Shown piece after piece: positions 9,657 to 18,356 of a DNA stretch of 55,059 bases. Each line of letters opens with the position of its first letter. The stretch's first letter is position 1. The translations under genes were made by a program, and so were the position numbers. The notes under the pieces are model-generated. The model saw only the letters and a list, made by a program, of their open reading frames with translations. It was not told the DNA's origin and did not search any database. The DNA comes from Streptomyces sp. WM6378 (lineage in GTDB: Bacteria; Actinomycetota; Actinomycetes; Streptomycetales; Streptomycetaceae): contig NZ_LGDD01000343.1 in NCBI RefSeq assembly GCF_001279695.1, forward strand, positions 1-55,059, given 5' to 3'.

Positions 9657-10183
9657 TCTGCCGACCGTTCGTGCAGCGCCACACGGACCAGGAGATCAGC
9701 GAGGGGCGCGCCGGGCTTCGATGCCTCCAGGCGCAGGCCTGGCAACCGGGGCAGTCCTTCTTCACCAAAGCCTTCCTGCGATGGGAGCAGCTGGGCAGGA
9801 CGCACTCTCCCCCGCCAGTGATCCTGCTGACGCTACCGCCGACACCCCGGCCTCCTGCACTGGGTGGCTGTTGGGGGGCCGCCGGAAAGCGTGTCACGTC
9901 GCGAGGGCCGGTGAAGCGTCCGGGTTTGCCCAGCGGCCCGGACCTTTTGTAAAGGTAGCCGGACTGGGTGACAACAGCGGTGATCTGACGGCCCGTTGTC
10001 TGGTTGGCCCTGCGGAATCCGACGGCCGCACTTGCCATGCACCTCCCCGTGCCGTGGTTCACCGCCGATTCCGGCCCGGCCGGCTGCCTGGCGTGCCGAC
10101 CAAGGCGGTGAGGATTACCCGAATTCGGCGCGCCGCCAGGTGCTTGAGGGATGCGTCGTATTACCTCTGCAACTACACGAAGT
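9657..10183. other. Intergenic, no gene seen
   Basis: Open frames exist on both strands, but none has a recognisable motif, ribosome site or consistent codon bias. An AT-rich spot with a T7 run lies nearby at about 9566-9573, inside the preceding minus-strand gene. Confidence 0.35.
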
Positions 10184-10200
10184 CGATCTGCTGCAGATCG
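10184..10200. promoter_or_regulatory. Perfect inverted repeat in the leader of the secreted protein gene
   Basis: CGATCTGC-T-GCAGATCG, 8-bp arms with a one-base centre, ends 27 bp before the ATG at 10228. The position suits an operator or a leader hairpin; the cognate factor is unknown. Confidence 0.4.
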
Positions 10201-10227
10201 CGTCCACTTCTCTCCATCGGAGATGAC

Positions 10228-10521
10228 ATGCACAAGCTTCGCAAGGCCGCCGTGTTGGTCGCTGCCCTCGGCAGCCTCGGAATGCTCGCCACCGGCACAG
10301 CCCAGGCACACGACGGGGGCCACGGGAGGCGCGGCGACCACTTCAACATCGGACAGAGCACCACCTGCAGGTCACACGACCTGAACCTCAACATCCTCGG
10401 CCAGGTCGGCATCCTCAACGGCCTGCTGGGCAACGGACTCAACGGCGAAGGCAACCCGAGCTCGCAACAGACCTCCATGGGCTCCAGCATGGGCTGCAAC
10501 AACACCGCCTTCAGCAAGTAA
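10228..10521 (+). CDS. Small secreted protein with two cysteines
   Basis: The start at 10228 follows a GGAG site. Residues 1-28 are a signal peptide ending ATGTAQA. The 69-residue mature part starts HDGGHGRRGD, then has the pattern STTCRSHDLNLNILGQVGIL, a Gly/Asn/Ser-rich middle and a second cysteine in MGCNNTAF. The hydrophobic leucine-rich core and paired cysteines resemble small surface-assembling proteins of aerial-growing actinomycetes, but it is not a recognisable chaplin or rodlin. A strong terminator follows directly, so it is monocistronic. Confidence 0.7.
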   Translation: MHKLRKAAVLVAALGSLGMLATGTAQAHDGGHGRRGDHFNIGQSTTCRSHDLNLNILGQVGILNGLLGNGLNGEGNPSSQQTSMGSSMGCNNTAFSK

Positions 10522-10533
10522 CAGTCACCACCT

Positions 10534-10570
10534 GCTTCGGTGCCCCAGCCACCAGCCGGGGCACCGAAGC
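10534..10570 (+). terminator. Intrinsic terminator after the secreted protein gene
   Basis: A perfect 13-bp stem (GCTTCGGTGCCCC pairing with GGGGCACCGAAGC) with an 11-nt loop, 13 bp after the stop codon. No U-tract, as is usual in Streptomyces. Confidence 0.8.
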
Positions 10571-10954
10571 CGGTGACCCCCGGAGCGACTCCGAGGTGAA
10601 ACCTCCCGCAGTTGGCCGCAGACTGCGGAAGGTTCGGCGGTGATCGCTGTTCGCGTTGCGCTGCACGGTGTTGCCCAGGCATGGGCCACATCGGAGGCGT
10701 TCACCGCGGCGCCGGCCCCGGGCGGCCTTGCCGAGTTCCCCGATCAAGCCGTTGACCTGGCGAGCCGGGCCGTTGAGCGAGGGCATCGCCTGTCCTGCTG
10801 GATCTGCGTCCGACGGACTCCTTCATTCCCGGTCAGCCACAGCGACCCGCTGTACGACGATCCACCGCGGCTCTCGTCAGCGGGACCTGGCGGCATCGGC
10901 GTCGTAGACGACACTCACGCCCACGGTGGGCGCGAAGAACACGGGAGCAGGAAC
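10571..10954. other. Intergenic, no gene seen
   Basis: About 380 bp upstream of the HU gene. No convincing coding frame. It presumably holds the promoter of the HU gene, which I cannot place. Confidence 0.35.
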
Positions 10955-11233
10955 ATGAACCGCAGAGAGCTGGTGGCCGCACCGGCCGACCGCGCCGAGG
11001 TGACCCGCAAGGACGCCGATGCCGTGCTCGCCGCTCTCGCCGAGACCGTCGGCGACATTGTCGCCAAGGGCGACGAGAAGGTCACCATCCCCGGCTTCCT
11101 GACCCTCGAACGCACCCACCGCGCCGCTCGCACCACTCGCCACCCGCAGACCGGCGACCCGATCAACATCCCCGCCGGCTACAGCGTGAAGGTCTCCGCG
11201 GGCTCGAAGCTCAAGGAAGCCGCCAAGGGATAG
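10955..11233 (+). CDS. hupA: HU family nucleoid DNA-binding protein
   Basis: A 92-residue protein starting MNRRELV after a GGGAG ribosome site. It has the full HU core: RAEVTRKDADAVLAALAETV helices, GDEKVTIPGFLTLERTHRAA saddle, and the DNA-intercalating arm ending NIPAGYSVKVSAGSKLKEAA. Dimeric HU bends and compacts DNA. It is very close to Streptomyces HupA but has unusual changes in conserved positions (Pro in LVAAPADRA, Leu in FLTLERT, Asn in DPINIP), so it may be a second, accessory copy rather than the housekeeping gene. Confidence 0.9.
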   Translation: MNRRELVAAPADRAEVTRKDADAVLAALAETVGDIVAKGDEKVTIPGFLTLERTHRAARTTRHPQTGDPINIPAGYSVKVSAGSKLKEAAKG

Positions 11234-11350
11234 TAGGCAACCGTCGCGAGCTGCGATTGGCATCGTCGTCTCACACAGTGATCGTGGCGTTCTGGCCCTT
11301 CGCGAGGGTTGGTACCTGCGTTCCTCGGCCGGTCAAAGGTCGCGGTCCCC

Positions 11351-11695
11351 TCAGCCCGTGCCGGTGAGCGGGAGGGCCGGCAGACGATCACCGGTATGGG
11401 GCGCCGACGAGCCGGGCTTGCGCTGGTGCTCGCTACGGGCTGTCTCCAGCAGGCTCCTCCAGGACGTGACCGTCGGCCGACGCCGCAGCAGGGCGCGGCG
11501 CTCGCGGTCGGTCATCCCGCCCCAGGCTCCGAACTCGATCCGGAGGTCCAGTGCCTCGACCAGGCACTCCAGCTGCCCTGCACATCCTTCGGACACCGTC
11601 TTGGCACGGTGCTGCTGTGCCGCCTCTCCGAACAGCTCCTCCAGGTCGGCGCCCCCGCAGGCGGCACGGGTCCTCCAGTCGGGTAATGCGTTCAC
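11351..11695 (-). CDS. WhiB-like protein lacking one cluster cysteine
   Basis: A 114-residue protein with the WhiB layout: Cys13, then a CxxC-x5-C block, then the GAWGG turn (56-60) and basic TDRERRALLRRRP. Normal WhiB proteins bind a [4Fe-4S] cluster with four cysteines and join the principal sigma factor. Here the first cysteine of CxxC is Ser35 (codon TCC); Cys38 and Cys44 remain. A single C/G change from TGC explains it. The protein may not hold a normal cluster. Start ATG at 11695; no co-transcribed partner. Confidence 0.85.
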   Translation of the reverse strand: MNALPDWRTRAACGGADLEELFGEAAQQHRAKTVSEGCAGQLECLVEALDLRIEFGAWGGMTDRERRALLRRRPTVTSWRSLLETARSEHQRKPGSSAPHTGDRLPALPLTGTG

Positions 11696-12150
11696 GAACC
11701 CCTCCCCTTCGTCATCTCACGCGGCCCGGCTCCCCCGTATTCCGGACGGCCCGATCAGGGCGGCCCGCGTCACCTGCTCTGCCATCAGGATCGTGCCGCC
11801 GCGTCCAGACATCGTGTCGGGCCGGCGCCCGGGCCAGGACACCAGGGGGGCGCCTCCCCCCGGGCACACCTACCTGAGCAGCCCCTTCACTCACTCCAAC
11901 TGCACAGGATGAGACAGGCTCAAAGAGCCGTGCCGGAAGGGCTGCGGCAGGCGCCACCTGCCCTGTGTGACGTGGGTGTGTGTCTGCCCTCCATGTGGAG
12001 GGTGTGGCGGCGAACCGGAGACATAGGTGCACGTCAACGTGATCACGCTTCCAGCGTTTAGGCAAGAGCCCCAAGCCGACGTTGCTGCTTCCTTGATGAG
12101 AAGCCTGGCATTGACGGTATTTACGGTTAATCGCGACAAAAACTAAGCCT
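11696..12150. other. Intergenic, no gene seen
   Basis: Short minus-strand frames exist, but none has recognisable features. It separates the WhiB-like gene from the divergent protease gene, so it should contain both promoters. Confidence 0.35.
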
Positions 12151-12162
12151 TGGACTAGACCA
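12151..12162. promoter_or_regulatory. DasR-site-like palindrome
   Basis: TGGACTAGACCA differs at one base from TGGTCTAGACCA, the core of the DasR-responsive element that controls chitin and N-acetylglucosamine genes in Streptomyces. It lies about 210 bp before the protease start. One match of this length is suggestive only. Confidence 0.3.
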
Positions 12163-12369
12163 AAGACCTCCTGTACAGTCCGAGGCTCGATCCGGGGCTT
12201 TGCACTGACAATGCAATCTCTTGACCATTCCTATGGGGGGACTGGATGCATTTCCGTGCGGCCGTCTGCGGCTGGACAGCGCCTTCGAGCTGGGCCGAGA
12301 CCCCGTCCCGGGTCTGAGCGGAGTCCGCCAACAGGGGCGGCCTCAAAGCAAGTTGGGAACTTTCCACAC

Positions 12370-15165
12370 ATGTTTGCGAGACATGTCCTGCCTGCCGTAG
12401 CTATAGGCGTTGCGGCGGTCATATCCGGCGTGGCGCCGGCGTTCGCCGTGACGGCGTTGCCAGCCCCGGGGGGATCACCGAGCCCAGCCCCGAATGCCGA
12501 CGACCGTGATCCGGCCCTCAAGGCGATCGAGGACTTCTGGACCCCCGAGCGGATGGCTCAGGCGAAGCCGGTGCAGGGACAAAGCGTGAAGGCTGCACAG
12601 AACTCACCTGCAGCCAAAAAGGGTTCGTCCGAAGAAGTGCGTCAGGTCGGTACCTTCTTCTTCGAGACGGACGCGGACTACCGGTTCTGTACCGGCACCG
12701 TGGTGGCATCTCCGGCCAAGGACATCGTCGCCACGGCAGCGCACTGCTTCGACGGTACTGAGCCCAAGTCCAACCTCGTGTTCGTGCCGCAGCACCGGCC
12801 GCAGGATCCCGCACCACACGGCAAGTTCGTGGTCCGTGCCGAGCAGATCTTCATGGACGCGAAGTATGCGGAGCCGGATGGCGACCACAAGTACACCGAT
12901 CTCGACTTCGCGTTCCTGAAAGCCGAGCCGCGCTCCGACGGCAAGCAGCTCGAAGACGTGGTGGGCGCGGTTCCGCTGGCCTTGAACGCCGGGTTCGACC
13001 ACCCGGGCACCAGGGTCGTCGGCTACGGGCCGCAGCAGGGCCCGGTGGAGTGCCTCACCACGACGAAGGAGTTCGCCACCGGCGACCAGACTTTCAAGGG
13101 GCAGACATGGAAGGGAGGTTCGTTCCTCCAGGCCGACTGCAACGAGCCCGGCGCCGGTGTGTCCGGTGCGCCGTTCCTGATCGATCTCGGCGAGGGCAAG
13201 CGCGGCCTCGCCGGTGTCACGGGCGGCTTCGCTGCGGGCGGTCCCGGTACGTCGTACTCCTCCTACTTCGACGACGACGTCCAGCGCGTCTTCGATCTGG
13301 CGGTGGCAGCCACCCACCCGGTGCCGGACGTGACGCAGCCCAAGGGGCGGGCGACGAAGGAGGCCGAGCCCTCGAAGGCGCCCGAGCCGGCCGCCGAACC
13401 GAAGCCCTCGGGGCCGGTGACACCCAAGGCCGATGGCAGGGACCCGCGACTGAAGGCGATCGAAGACTTCTGGACCCCCGAGCGGATGGCCGAGGCCAAG
13501 CCCGTGAAGGAGCAGGAGGAGCGGGAGGCAAGGATCCCGAAGCCGGCGGCGGCCGGTGGCGCACCGCGCTCGCCCTCGCATCCCTTCGAAGGCATCCCGC
13601 AGGTCGGCACGTTCTTCTACCAGACGGACGAGAACTACCGCTTCTGCGCGGGCACCGTGGTGCCGTCGCCCGGGAAGAACATCATCGCATCGGCGGGGCA
13701 CTGCTTCGACAGTACTGACCGCAAGACCAACATGGTCTTCGTGCCACAGCACCACGAGAAGGACCCTTTCCCGCACGGCAAGTTCGCCATCAAGGTCGGC
13801 GGGATCTTCATGGACTCGAAGTACCTGGAGACGGATGGCGACCACAAGTACACCGATCTCGACTTCGCGTTCCTCAAGACCGAGCCGCGCTCCGACGGCA
13901 AGCAGCTCGAAGACGTGGTGGGCTCGATTCCGCTGGCGCTGAACGCGGGCTTCGATCACCCGGGCACCCGGGTGATCGGCTACCCCCGGCTGCCGGGCAT
14001 GGACGGCTACAAGCCCAAGCAGGACCCGCTGGACTGCATCACGACAATGAAGAAGTTCACGACGGGTGACAAGACGGACAAGGGCAAGGTCTGGAAGGGC
14101 GGTTCGTTCGCCCAGGTCGACTGCGACGGTTACGTGTCCGGCACCTCCGGCGGCCCGTTCCTGATCGACACCGGTGGAGGCAAGCGCGGGCTCGCAGGCG
14201 TCACTGGTGGTTTCGAGACCGGGGGCCACAGCCCCAACACCTCGTACTCCTCGTACTTCGACAACAATGTGAAGCGGGTCTTCGACGCCGCCGTGGCCGG
14301 CACCCAGCCGCCCTCGAACGTGCTGCCGGACGCAGAGATGTGGAAGCACGCCAAGGACATCGCCAACGGCTACTTCACACTCGCCGGAGCGGTCGAGGAC
14401 GACCGCATGGACATGTTCGTGCTGTGGACCGACGGCGAGCTGACGATCTACCGGGGCGCGAGTCAGCGCGACAACTTCTTCGACAAGGAGTTCAAGGTCC
14501 AGGGGCCCAACAAGCTCTGGGCGGACCACGCCGTGCAGGTGGTCGCCGGCGACTTCACCGGAGACAGCGGCTCCGACCTGATCGTGCGCTGGACCGACGG
14601 CGAGGTGACGCTGTACCCGTCCGTGGACGAGAAGGGCTTCCACGGCGAGGTACAGCTCCACAAGCCGGAGCCGGACGACACCTGGAAGCACGCCGCCGCG
14701 ATGACGGTCGGCCGCTTCGGCGGCAACGACAAGGTGGACGACCTCGTGGTCCGCTGGACCGACGGCGAGGTAACCATCTACCAGAACACAGGAACGACAC
14801 TCGGCCGACAAATCATCGCCGTGACGCCCAAGACCCCCCAGGCGGAGACTTGGAAGCACGCGGTCGAGATCGGCTCCGGGGACTACACGGGCAACGACGG
14901 CTGGGACCTGATCGTGCGCTGGTCGGACGGCGAAGTGACCAACTACGCGGACTTCGACGGTGGAGGCACCTGGAGGGAGAACAAGTGGTACGCCCCGAAT
15001 GAACTGTTGACCCATGCAGTCCTGGTGACTGGAGGTGACTTCTCCGACAACCCGTACGCGGACGACACCATCATCCGCTGGACGGACGGCGAGCTGTCCC
15101 TCTACACCGACGGCGACGATAAGGGCCCGGGCAAGGACAACCCGCTCGTCACCCCCAGGAAGTAG
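12370..15165 (+). CDS. Secreted protein with two trypsin-like domains and five C-terminal repeats
   Basis: A start at 12370 gives 931 residues with a signal peptide (1-28, ending APAFA). Domain 1 (about 45-320) has TAAHC near 122-126, YTDLDFAFLK near 175 and GVSGAPF near 264. Domain 2 (about 355-640) has ASAGHC near 441, the same YTDLDFAFLK and GTSGGPF near 592. Both triads His/Asp/Ser look complete, though domain 1 has Ala for the second Gly after the serine. Residues 656-930 hold five repeats of about 50 residues ending RWTDGEVTIY, resembling VCBS/FG-GAP beta-propeller blades and likely a binding module. The protease units are near-identical in places, so they arose by recent duplication. 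Secreted, endopeptidase activity inferred. Confidence 0.88.
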   Translation: MFARHVLPAVAIGVAAVISGVAPAFAVTALPAPGGSPSPAPNADDRDPALKAIEDFWTPERMAQAKPVQGQSVKAAQNSPAAKKGSSEEVRQVGTFFFETDADYRFCTGTVVASPAKDIVATAAHCFDGTEPKSNLVFVPQHRPQDPAPHGKFVVRAEQIFMDAKYAEPDGDHKYTDLDFAFLKAEPRSDGKQLEDVVGAVPLALNAGFDHPGTRVVGYGPQQGPVECLTTTKEFATGDQTFKGQTWKGGSFLQADCNEPGAGVSGAPFLIDLGEGKRGLAGVTGGFAAGGPGTSYSSYFDDDVQRVFDLAVAATHPVPDVTQPKGRATKEAEPSKAPEPAAEPKPSGPVTPKADGRDPRLKAIEDFWTPERMAEAKPVKEQEEREARIPKPAAAGGAPRSPSHPFEGIPQVGTFFYQTDENYRFCAGTVVPSPGKNIIASAGHCFDSTDRKTNMVFVPQHHEKDPFPHGKFAIKVGGIFMDSKYLETDGDHKYTDLDFAFLKTEPRSDGKQLEDVVGSIPLALNAGFDHPGTRVIGYPRLPGMDGYKPKQDPLDCITTMKKFTTGDKTDKGKVWKGGSFAQVDCDGYVSGTSGGPFLIDTGGGKRGLAGVTGGFETGGHSPNTSYSSYFDNNVKRVFDAAVAGTQPPSNVLPDAEMWKHAKDIANGYFTLAGAVEDDRMDMFVLWTDGELTIYRGASQRDNFFDKEFKVQGPNKLWADHAVQVVAGDFTGDSGSDLIVRWTDGEVTLYPSVDEKGFHGEVQLHKPEPDDTWKHAAAMTVGRFGGNDKVDDLVVRWTDGEVTIYQNTGTTLGRQIIAVTPKTPQAETWKHAVEIGSGDYTGNDGWDLIVRWSDGEVTNYADFDGGGTWRENKWYAPNELLTHAVLVTGGDFSDNPYADDTIIRWTDGELSLYTDGDDKGPGKDNPLVTPRK

Positions 15166-15173
15166 CGCACACC

Positions 15174-15198
15174 GTGCCCGGGCGAGACGCCCGGGCAC
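15174..15198 (+). terminator. Intrinsic terminator after the protease gene
   Basis: GTGCCCGGGCG, a 3-nt loop, then CGCCCGGGCAC: an 11-bp perfect stem starting 9 bp after the stop codon. Confidence 0.75.
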
Positions 15199-15225
15199 CG
15201 TGGCCCACGTTCGGATTGGACAGTC

Positions 15226-15699
15226 ATGCACAGCCGAAGGCTCACTCTGCCGGGCACCGTTCTGGTGTGTCTGGTGACCCTGGCCGCCTGTGACGGCGGC
15301 AATGGCGGTCACCCGGCCCAATCCCGCTCGGCGACAGCGCAGCCCCAGCCCTCCGGAGGGCCCGGTACCTGCGATGAGACGAAGCCGAGCGAGGCCGGCC
15401 CCTGGAAGTCGGTACTGGCGGAGTTCCGCGACTACTTGAAGCTGTCGGGGGCTAGCGAGCTGACCGAGCACGTCAAGGACGCCAAGCTCCGCGACTGCCC
15501 GGGCGGCGACAGAGAGGCGAACGTCCTCACGGACTACGACCCCCACCTCGAAGCACCCAACATGGACGCGGAGACGAAGCAGAGCGCGGACCGAGTCGCG
15601 CACGCATTCACCACGTGGCGGGACGAGAAATTCCACGACGAGGGATGGGTGTACGTCATCAACGGCGCGGTGGAGACCGTCACCAAGCGGCCGTGGTGA
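15226..15699 (+). CDS. Putative lipoprotein
   Basis: A 157-residue protein with a lipoprotein signal: basic start MHSRR, hydrophobic LTLPGTVLVCLVT, lipobox LAAC at about 19-22, then a Ser/Gln/Pro-rich linker. The mature domain has one CDETKP and one LRDCPGG cysteine, which may pair. No family recognised. It follows the protease gene but is separated from it by a terminator hairpin, so it likely has its own promoter. Anchored on the outer face of the membrane. Confidence 0.7.
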   Translation: MHSRRLTLPGTVLVCLVTLAACDGGNGGHPAQSRSATAQPQPSGGPGTCDETKPSEAGPWKSVLAEFRDYLKLSGASELTEHVKDAKLRDCPGGDREANVLTDYDPHLEAPNMDAETKQSADRVAHAFTTWRDEKFHDEGWVYVINGAVETVTKRPW

Positions 15700-15711
15700 C
15701 AACGAGGACAC

Positions 15712-15891
15712 CCCTCAGCATGCAAGGCCACTGTGAGGAAGCCCGCAAGGGTGTCGGGCCGCGTGGTCGCCGCGGCTGATCGAGGTGTGGTCGAGCGGCT
15801 CGCCGGGGACCCACGTCATGATGGTCCAGTGCTTGGGGAAGCGCTCGGACGGTTCGCCGTCGTTCGTCTGGTCCCGATCCGCAGATTGCAT
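15712..15891 (-). pseudogene. Fragment of an APH-type phosphotransferase
   Basis: Minus-strand reading from an ATG at 15891 gives HWTIMTWVPGEPLDHTSISR then GDHAA. One frame over it continues ADTLAGFLTVALHAE. The WVPGEP and FLxxLH pattern is the small-molecule (aminoglycoside/choline) kinase fold between its N-lobe and helical lobe. The rest of the gene, including the catalytic HGD loop, is absent. It is a decayed remnant, not a resistance gene. Confidence 0.5.
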
Positions 15892-16308
15892 CGTCGCAGC
15901 CTAGTAATCACGTGATCCGCCGGACAGGCCCCCAAGCACCGGCCGCCCGCCTGACCGCCTTCCATCCATCTCACTGCGATGTCCTACACCCCAGCTACTC
16001 ACGCTCGAAGTCGCTGGCGTGACCGCCCATCGCTACTCACGCCCCGTTGCTTCCTGAAGCTCTTCGGCTGTGGACCTGGCCTGCGAGGACGACACCCTCG
16101 CAAGCCGGGTCAATATCAGGCAAAAGGAAGCGAGATAACGCAGGAACTGGACCCCGTCCTACGCGGCTTCGACCACATCAACGACAGCTGATCCCGCCCC
16201 TCCCCCCGGGGGGCATGCCGAAGGGGAGACCTCCGATGCGGCCCTTGCCTGATCGGCTGGCCGTTCGGCATCTCCCCTTGGCTGTCGCCGGATCTCCGGG
16301 CCGACTGG
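15892..16308. other. Intergenic, no gene seen
   Basis: A short plus-strand frame ends at 16191 but has no recognisable motif. ATGCCGAA near 16214 and its complement TTCGGCAT about 45 bp later could form a loose hairpin behind the convergent gene. Confidence 0.3.
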
Positions 16309-17028
16309 TCAGGAGGCCACGAGTTCAGCCCACTGGTCGGCCAGGTCGGGCCCGGGCTGCGGAATGGGGCCGAAGTCGTCGAGTTGAGCAATGTCGAGGT
16401 CTTCGACAGCGTCCTTGACCGCAGTTTCGAGTAACGCGTGGTTGTCGGTGGGCAGCTCGTAGTGGACGGTGACGCTCATCGGGGATTCGGTGCCGGTGAC
16501 GACCTCGTGCGGCACGGGCATGTACTGGCACGGCTCGCTCTGCAGCAGGGCGAGCTGCCGAGCCCAGTACTGAGCGTCGCGCAGCTCGCCGCGCCGCAGG
16601 TGGAGCAGGTAGAGGCACAGGGCGCTGGTGGCGTTGCCGGCCCCGGCAGCGAACTGCCACCAGAACTGGGCTCCTTCTTCCTTGTCGGCGAGGACGAGCA
16701 GGCAGGCGAAGGCCAGGGCCCCGCCTGGGTCGCGCGCGGTGTCGAAGCGGGCGATGCGCCGGGCGGCGTCCTCGTCGAGGATGATGCCCTGGCTCAGGGT
16801 CCGCAGGTCTCGGGCCGCCCGCTCGTGCAGAGCTGACGGGGCGTGCCGTACCCGGACGGTGCCCGGGCTCGCCAGCACTTGCATCCACCGGAACTCCCCC
16901 AGTTCCTGGGTGATCCGGCGCCGGGATGCCTCCCGGTCCTGGCTGGTGTACTCCCCCTCGAAGACCCGTGCCCGGGCCAGGGCTTCCTCGATGCTGCGCT
17001 CTCGCCGCATCTGCCCATCACTCCTCAT
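16309..17028 (-). CDS. Partner gene of the sigma factor, function unknown
   Basis: Up to 239 residues, highly charged and largely helical, with a TPR-like stretch (FACLLVLADKEEGAQFWWQF, LYLLHLRRGELRDAQYWARQ). Its ATG at 17028 overlaps the sigma-factor gene by 11 bp. An ATG at 17010 has a GAGGAG site ten bases upstream and may be the true start (MRRERSIEEAL). The C-terminus is acidic (AVKDAVEDLDIAQLDDFGPI). The tight coupling suggests it acts with or regulates the sigma factor, perhaps as an anti-sigma or sensor; that is inference. Confidence 0.65.
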   Translation of the reverse strand: MRSDGQMRRERSIEEALARARVFEGEYTSQDREASRRRITQELGEFRWMQVLASPGTVRVRHAPSALHERAARDLRTLSQGIILDEDAARRIARFDTARDPGGALAFACLLVLADKEEGAQFWWQFAAGAGNATSALCLYLLHLRRGELRDAQYWARQLALLQSEPCQYMPVPHEVVTGTESPMSVTVHYELPTDNHALLETAVKDAVEDLDIAQLDDFGPIPQPGPDLADQWAELVAS

Positions 17029-17626
17029 CGTCGGTGTCCTCGTCGACGCCCAGCCCCAGCTCGGCAGCGAGCCGACGCTTGGCGGTACGGCGGATGGAGC
17101 GGACCGTGGCCTCGCGGATCCCCATCACCAGAGCGGTGGTCTTGGTGTCGAAGTCCAGGGCGAACTGAAGGACAATGACATCGAACTGGCGCTCCGGAAG
17201 CCGTGCCATCGCGGCAAACAGGCCCATGGTCTCCTCCAGTTCCGTGATCTGCTGACGGAACTGCGCGCGGAAGCTGTCCAGGATCGGGTCGGTGGCCGCA
17301 CATACGGCGCGGGCGAATGCCAGCGTCTCGGCCGCAGCCGGGTCCCGGCCCTTCATCGCCAGCTCGGCCCACACTCGTTCTTTCAGCAGCACCCAGGCGT
17401 AGGAGCCGATGTTCTCCTGCTCCGTCGCCGCGCCCCACACCACGGCCAGGTAGATAAACGTTCCGTCAACCAGGTCGTGCGCGGCTTCGTCATCGCCCAG
17501 ATGGATGCGCGCGTACTCCAGGTAGGGCCGGTGGTAACGGGCGTGGAACGCCCAGAACGCGGGCGGCATGGCCTCACTCGGCTCACGCGTCGCGTATTCC
17601 GCGGGGTCCTGCGGCGGCTCGGTCAT
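17018..17626 (-). CDS. ECF-like sigma-70 family sigma factor
   Basis: A 202-residue protein. The front has a region-2-like helix set (FWAFHARYHRPYLEYARIHL, DDEAAHDLVDGTFIYL) and the end a region-4 helix-turn-helix (MARLPERQFDVIVLQFALDF, TKTTALVMGIREATVRSIRR). It would recruit RNA polymerase to a small set of promoters. The ATG at 17626 shares one base with the stop of the small upstream gene (TGATG), and the next gene overlaps by 11 bp, so the three form one translationally coupled operon. The stimulus is unknown. Confidence 0.8.
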   Translation of the reverse strand: MTEPPQDPAEYATREPSEAMPPAFWAFHARYHRPYLEYARIHLGDDEAAHDLVDGTFIYLAVVWGAATEQENIGSYAWVLLKERVWAELAMKGRDPAAAETLAFARAVCAATDPILDSFRAQFRQQITELEETMGLFAAMARLPERQFDVIVLQFALDFDTKTTALVMGIREATVRSIRRTAKRRLAAELGLGVDEDTDDEE

Positions 17627-17814
17627 CACCGCTCCCCCTCGTCCAGCGGGGCGGCACCGGGGCGGGCCACCGGTGTCTGACGTTCGATCAGAGTCGCTGC
17701 TCCTACGCGGACTCCGGCGCCGAGCAGGCGCCGGAGTGCCGACCGCGCATCCGGCGCATACGCACGCGCCGCGGCCGCCGAGGCCAGCAGGAAGCTGGCA
17801 ACGTCGTAGTTCAC
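17626..17814 (-). CDS. Small first gene of the sigma-factor operon
   Basis: A 62-residue product starting with GTG at 17814: MNYDVASFLLASAAAARAYA and so on. It is Ala/Arg-rich, with a helical front. Stop and start codons touch those of the sigma factor (TGATG), the main reason to think it is real. Function unknown; it may serve mainly as a translational lead or be a small regulator. Confidence 0.5.
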   Translation of the reverse strand: MNYDVASFLLASAAAARAYAPDARSALRRLLGAGVRVGAATLIERQTPVARPGAAPLDEGER

Positions 17815-18356
17815 GATGGTTCAAGGTCCTTCGCGTTCGGTCGGCACCGCGTTGAATTGCCATCCCCGCAGAGCCCGCTGTGCCTGGAGCCTCGTTGCTC
17901 CTGGGAACAGATAAGCGGGTGGGTCCCCCGAAACGTGCAGAGCCCTGACATTGACTTTTTAACGGATGGTAGCCTTCCGGTTACAGCAAATCCCGTACGG
18001 TCGTTCGCAGTTGACTCCACCACTACGCGCCATCCTGCCCCGCCCGCCCCGCCACCGCCCGCGACCTGGGCAGCGGCAAAACAAGGCCAACGGTCAATCA
18101 GACTTTGCGCAAAGTACCCAGCTGCCGACCGAACCCGGAACGTGACCCAGATCACGCACCTGGAGCCGGCCGGGCCGCGCCCTCGGGCGGCGCGGCGGAC
18201 CGACGCCTACGAGTACTAGCTGACCGGCCGTGATCCGGTGCGCGGCCCTTCGGTCTGCCAGCCATCCGCCGACGGCCATCACGCTCGTCGCCACGCCCCC
18301 AGCGTGAACCGCCGGCCTGGCCGCATGGACGCGAGGCGCTGCTGTCGAGTCAGCCG
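17815..18356. other. Intergenic, no gene seen
   Basis: Upstream region of the sigma operon. A less GC-rich pocket at about 17948-17995 with TTGACT could belong to a promoter, but I cannot match a proper spacing. No coding frame recognised. Confidence 0.35.

Noticed and set aside
9403..10227. Upstream extension of the small secreted protein
   Set aside because: The long frame crosses an antisense gene, and the signal peptide starts only at 10228 behind a ribosome site.
12604..15711. 1035-residue minus-strand open frame
   Set aside because: Antisense to the protease gene; long open frames are expected opposite high-GC coding DNA. Composition (Val/Arg/Gly/Leu-rich) is typical of shadows.
15712..15891. 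Antibiotic resistance phosphotransferase
   Set aside because: Only a short frameshifted piece without the catalytic loop is present; it cannot confer resistance.
17948..17995. Promoter with TTGACT
   Set aside because: No -10 hexamer at acceptable spacing on either strand.
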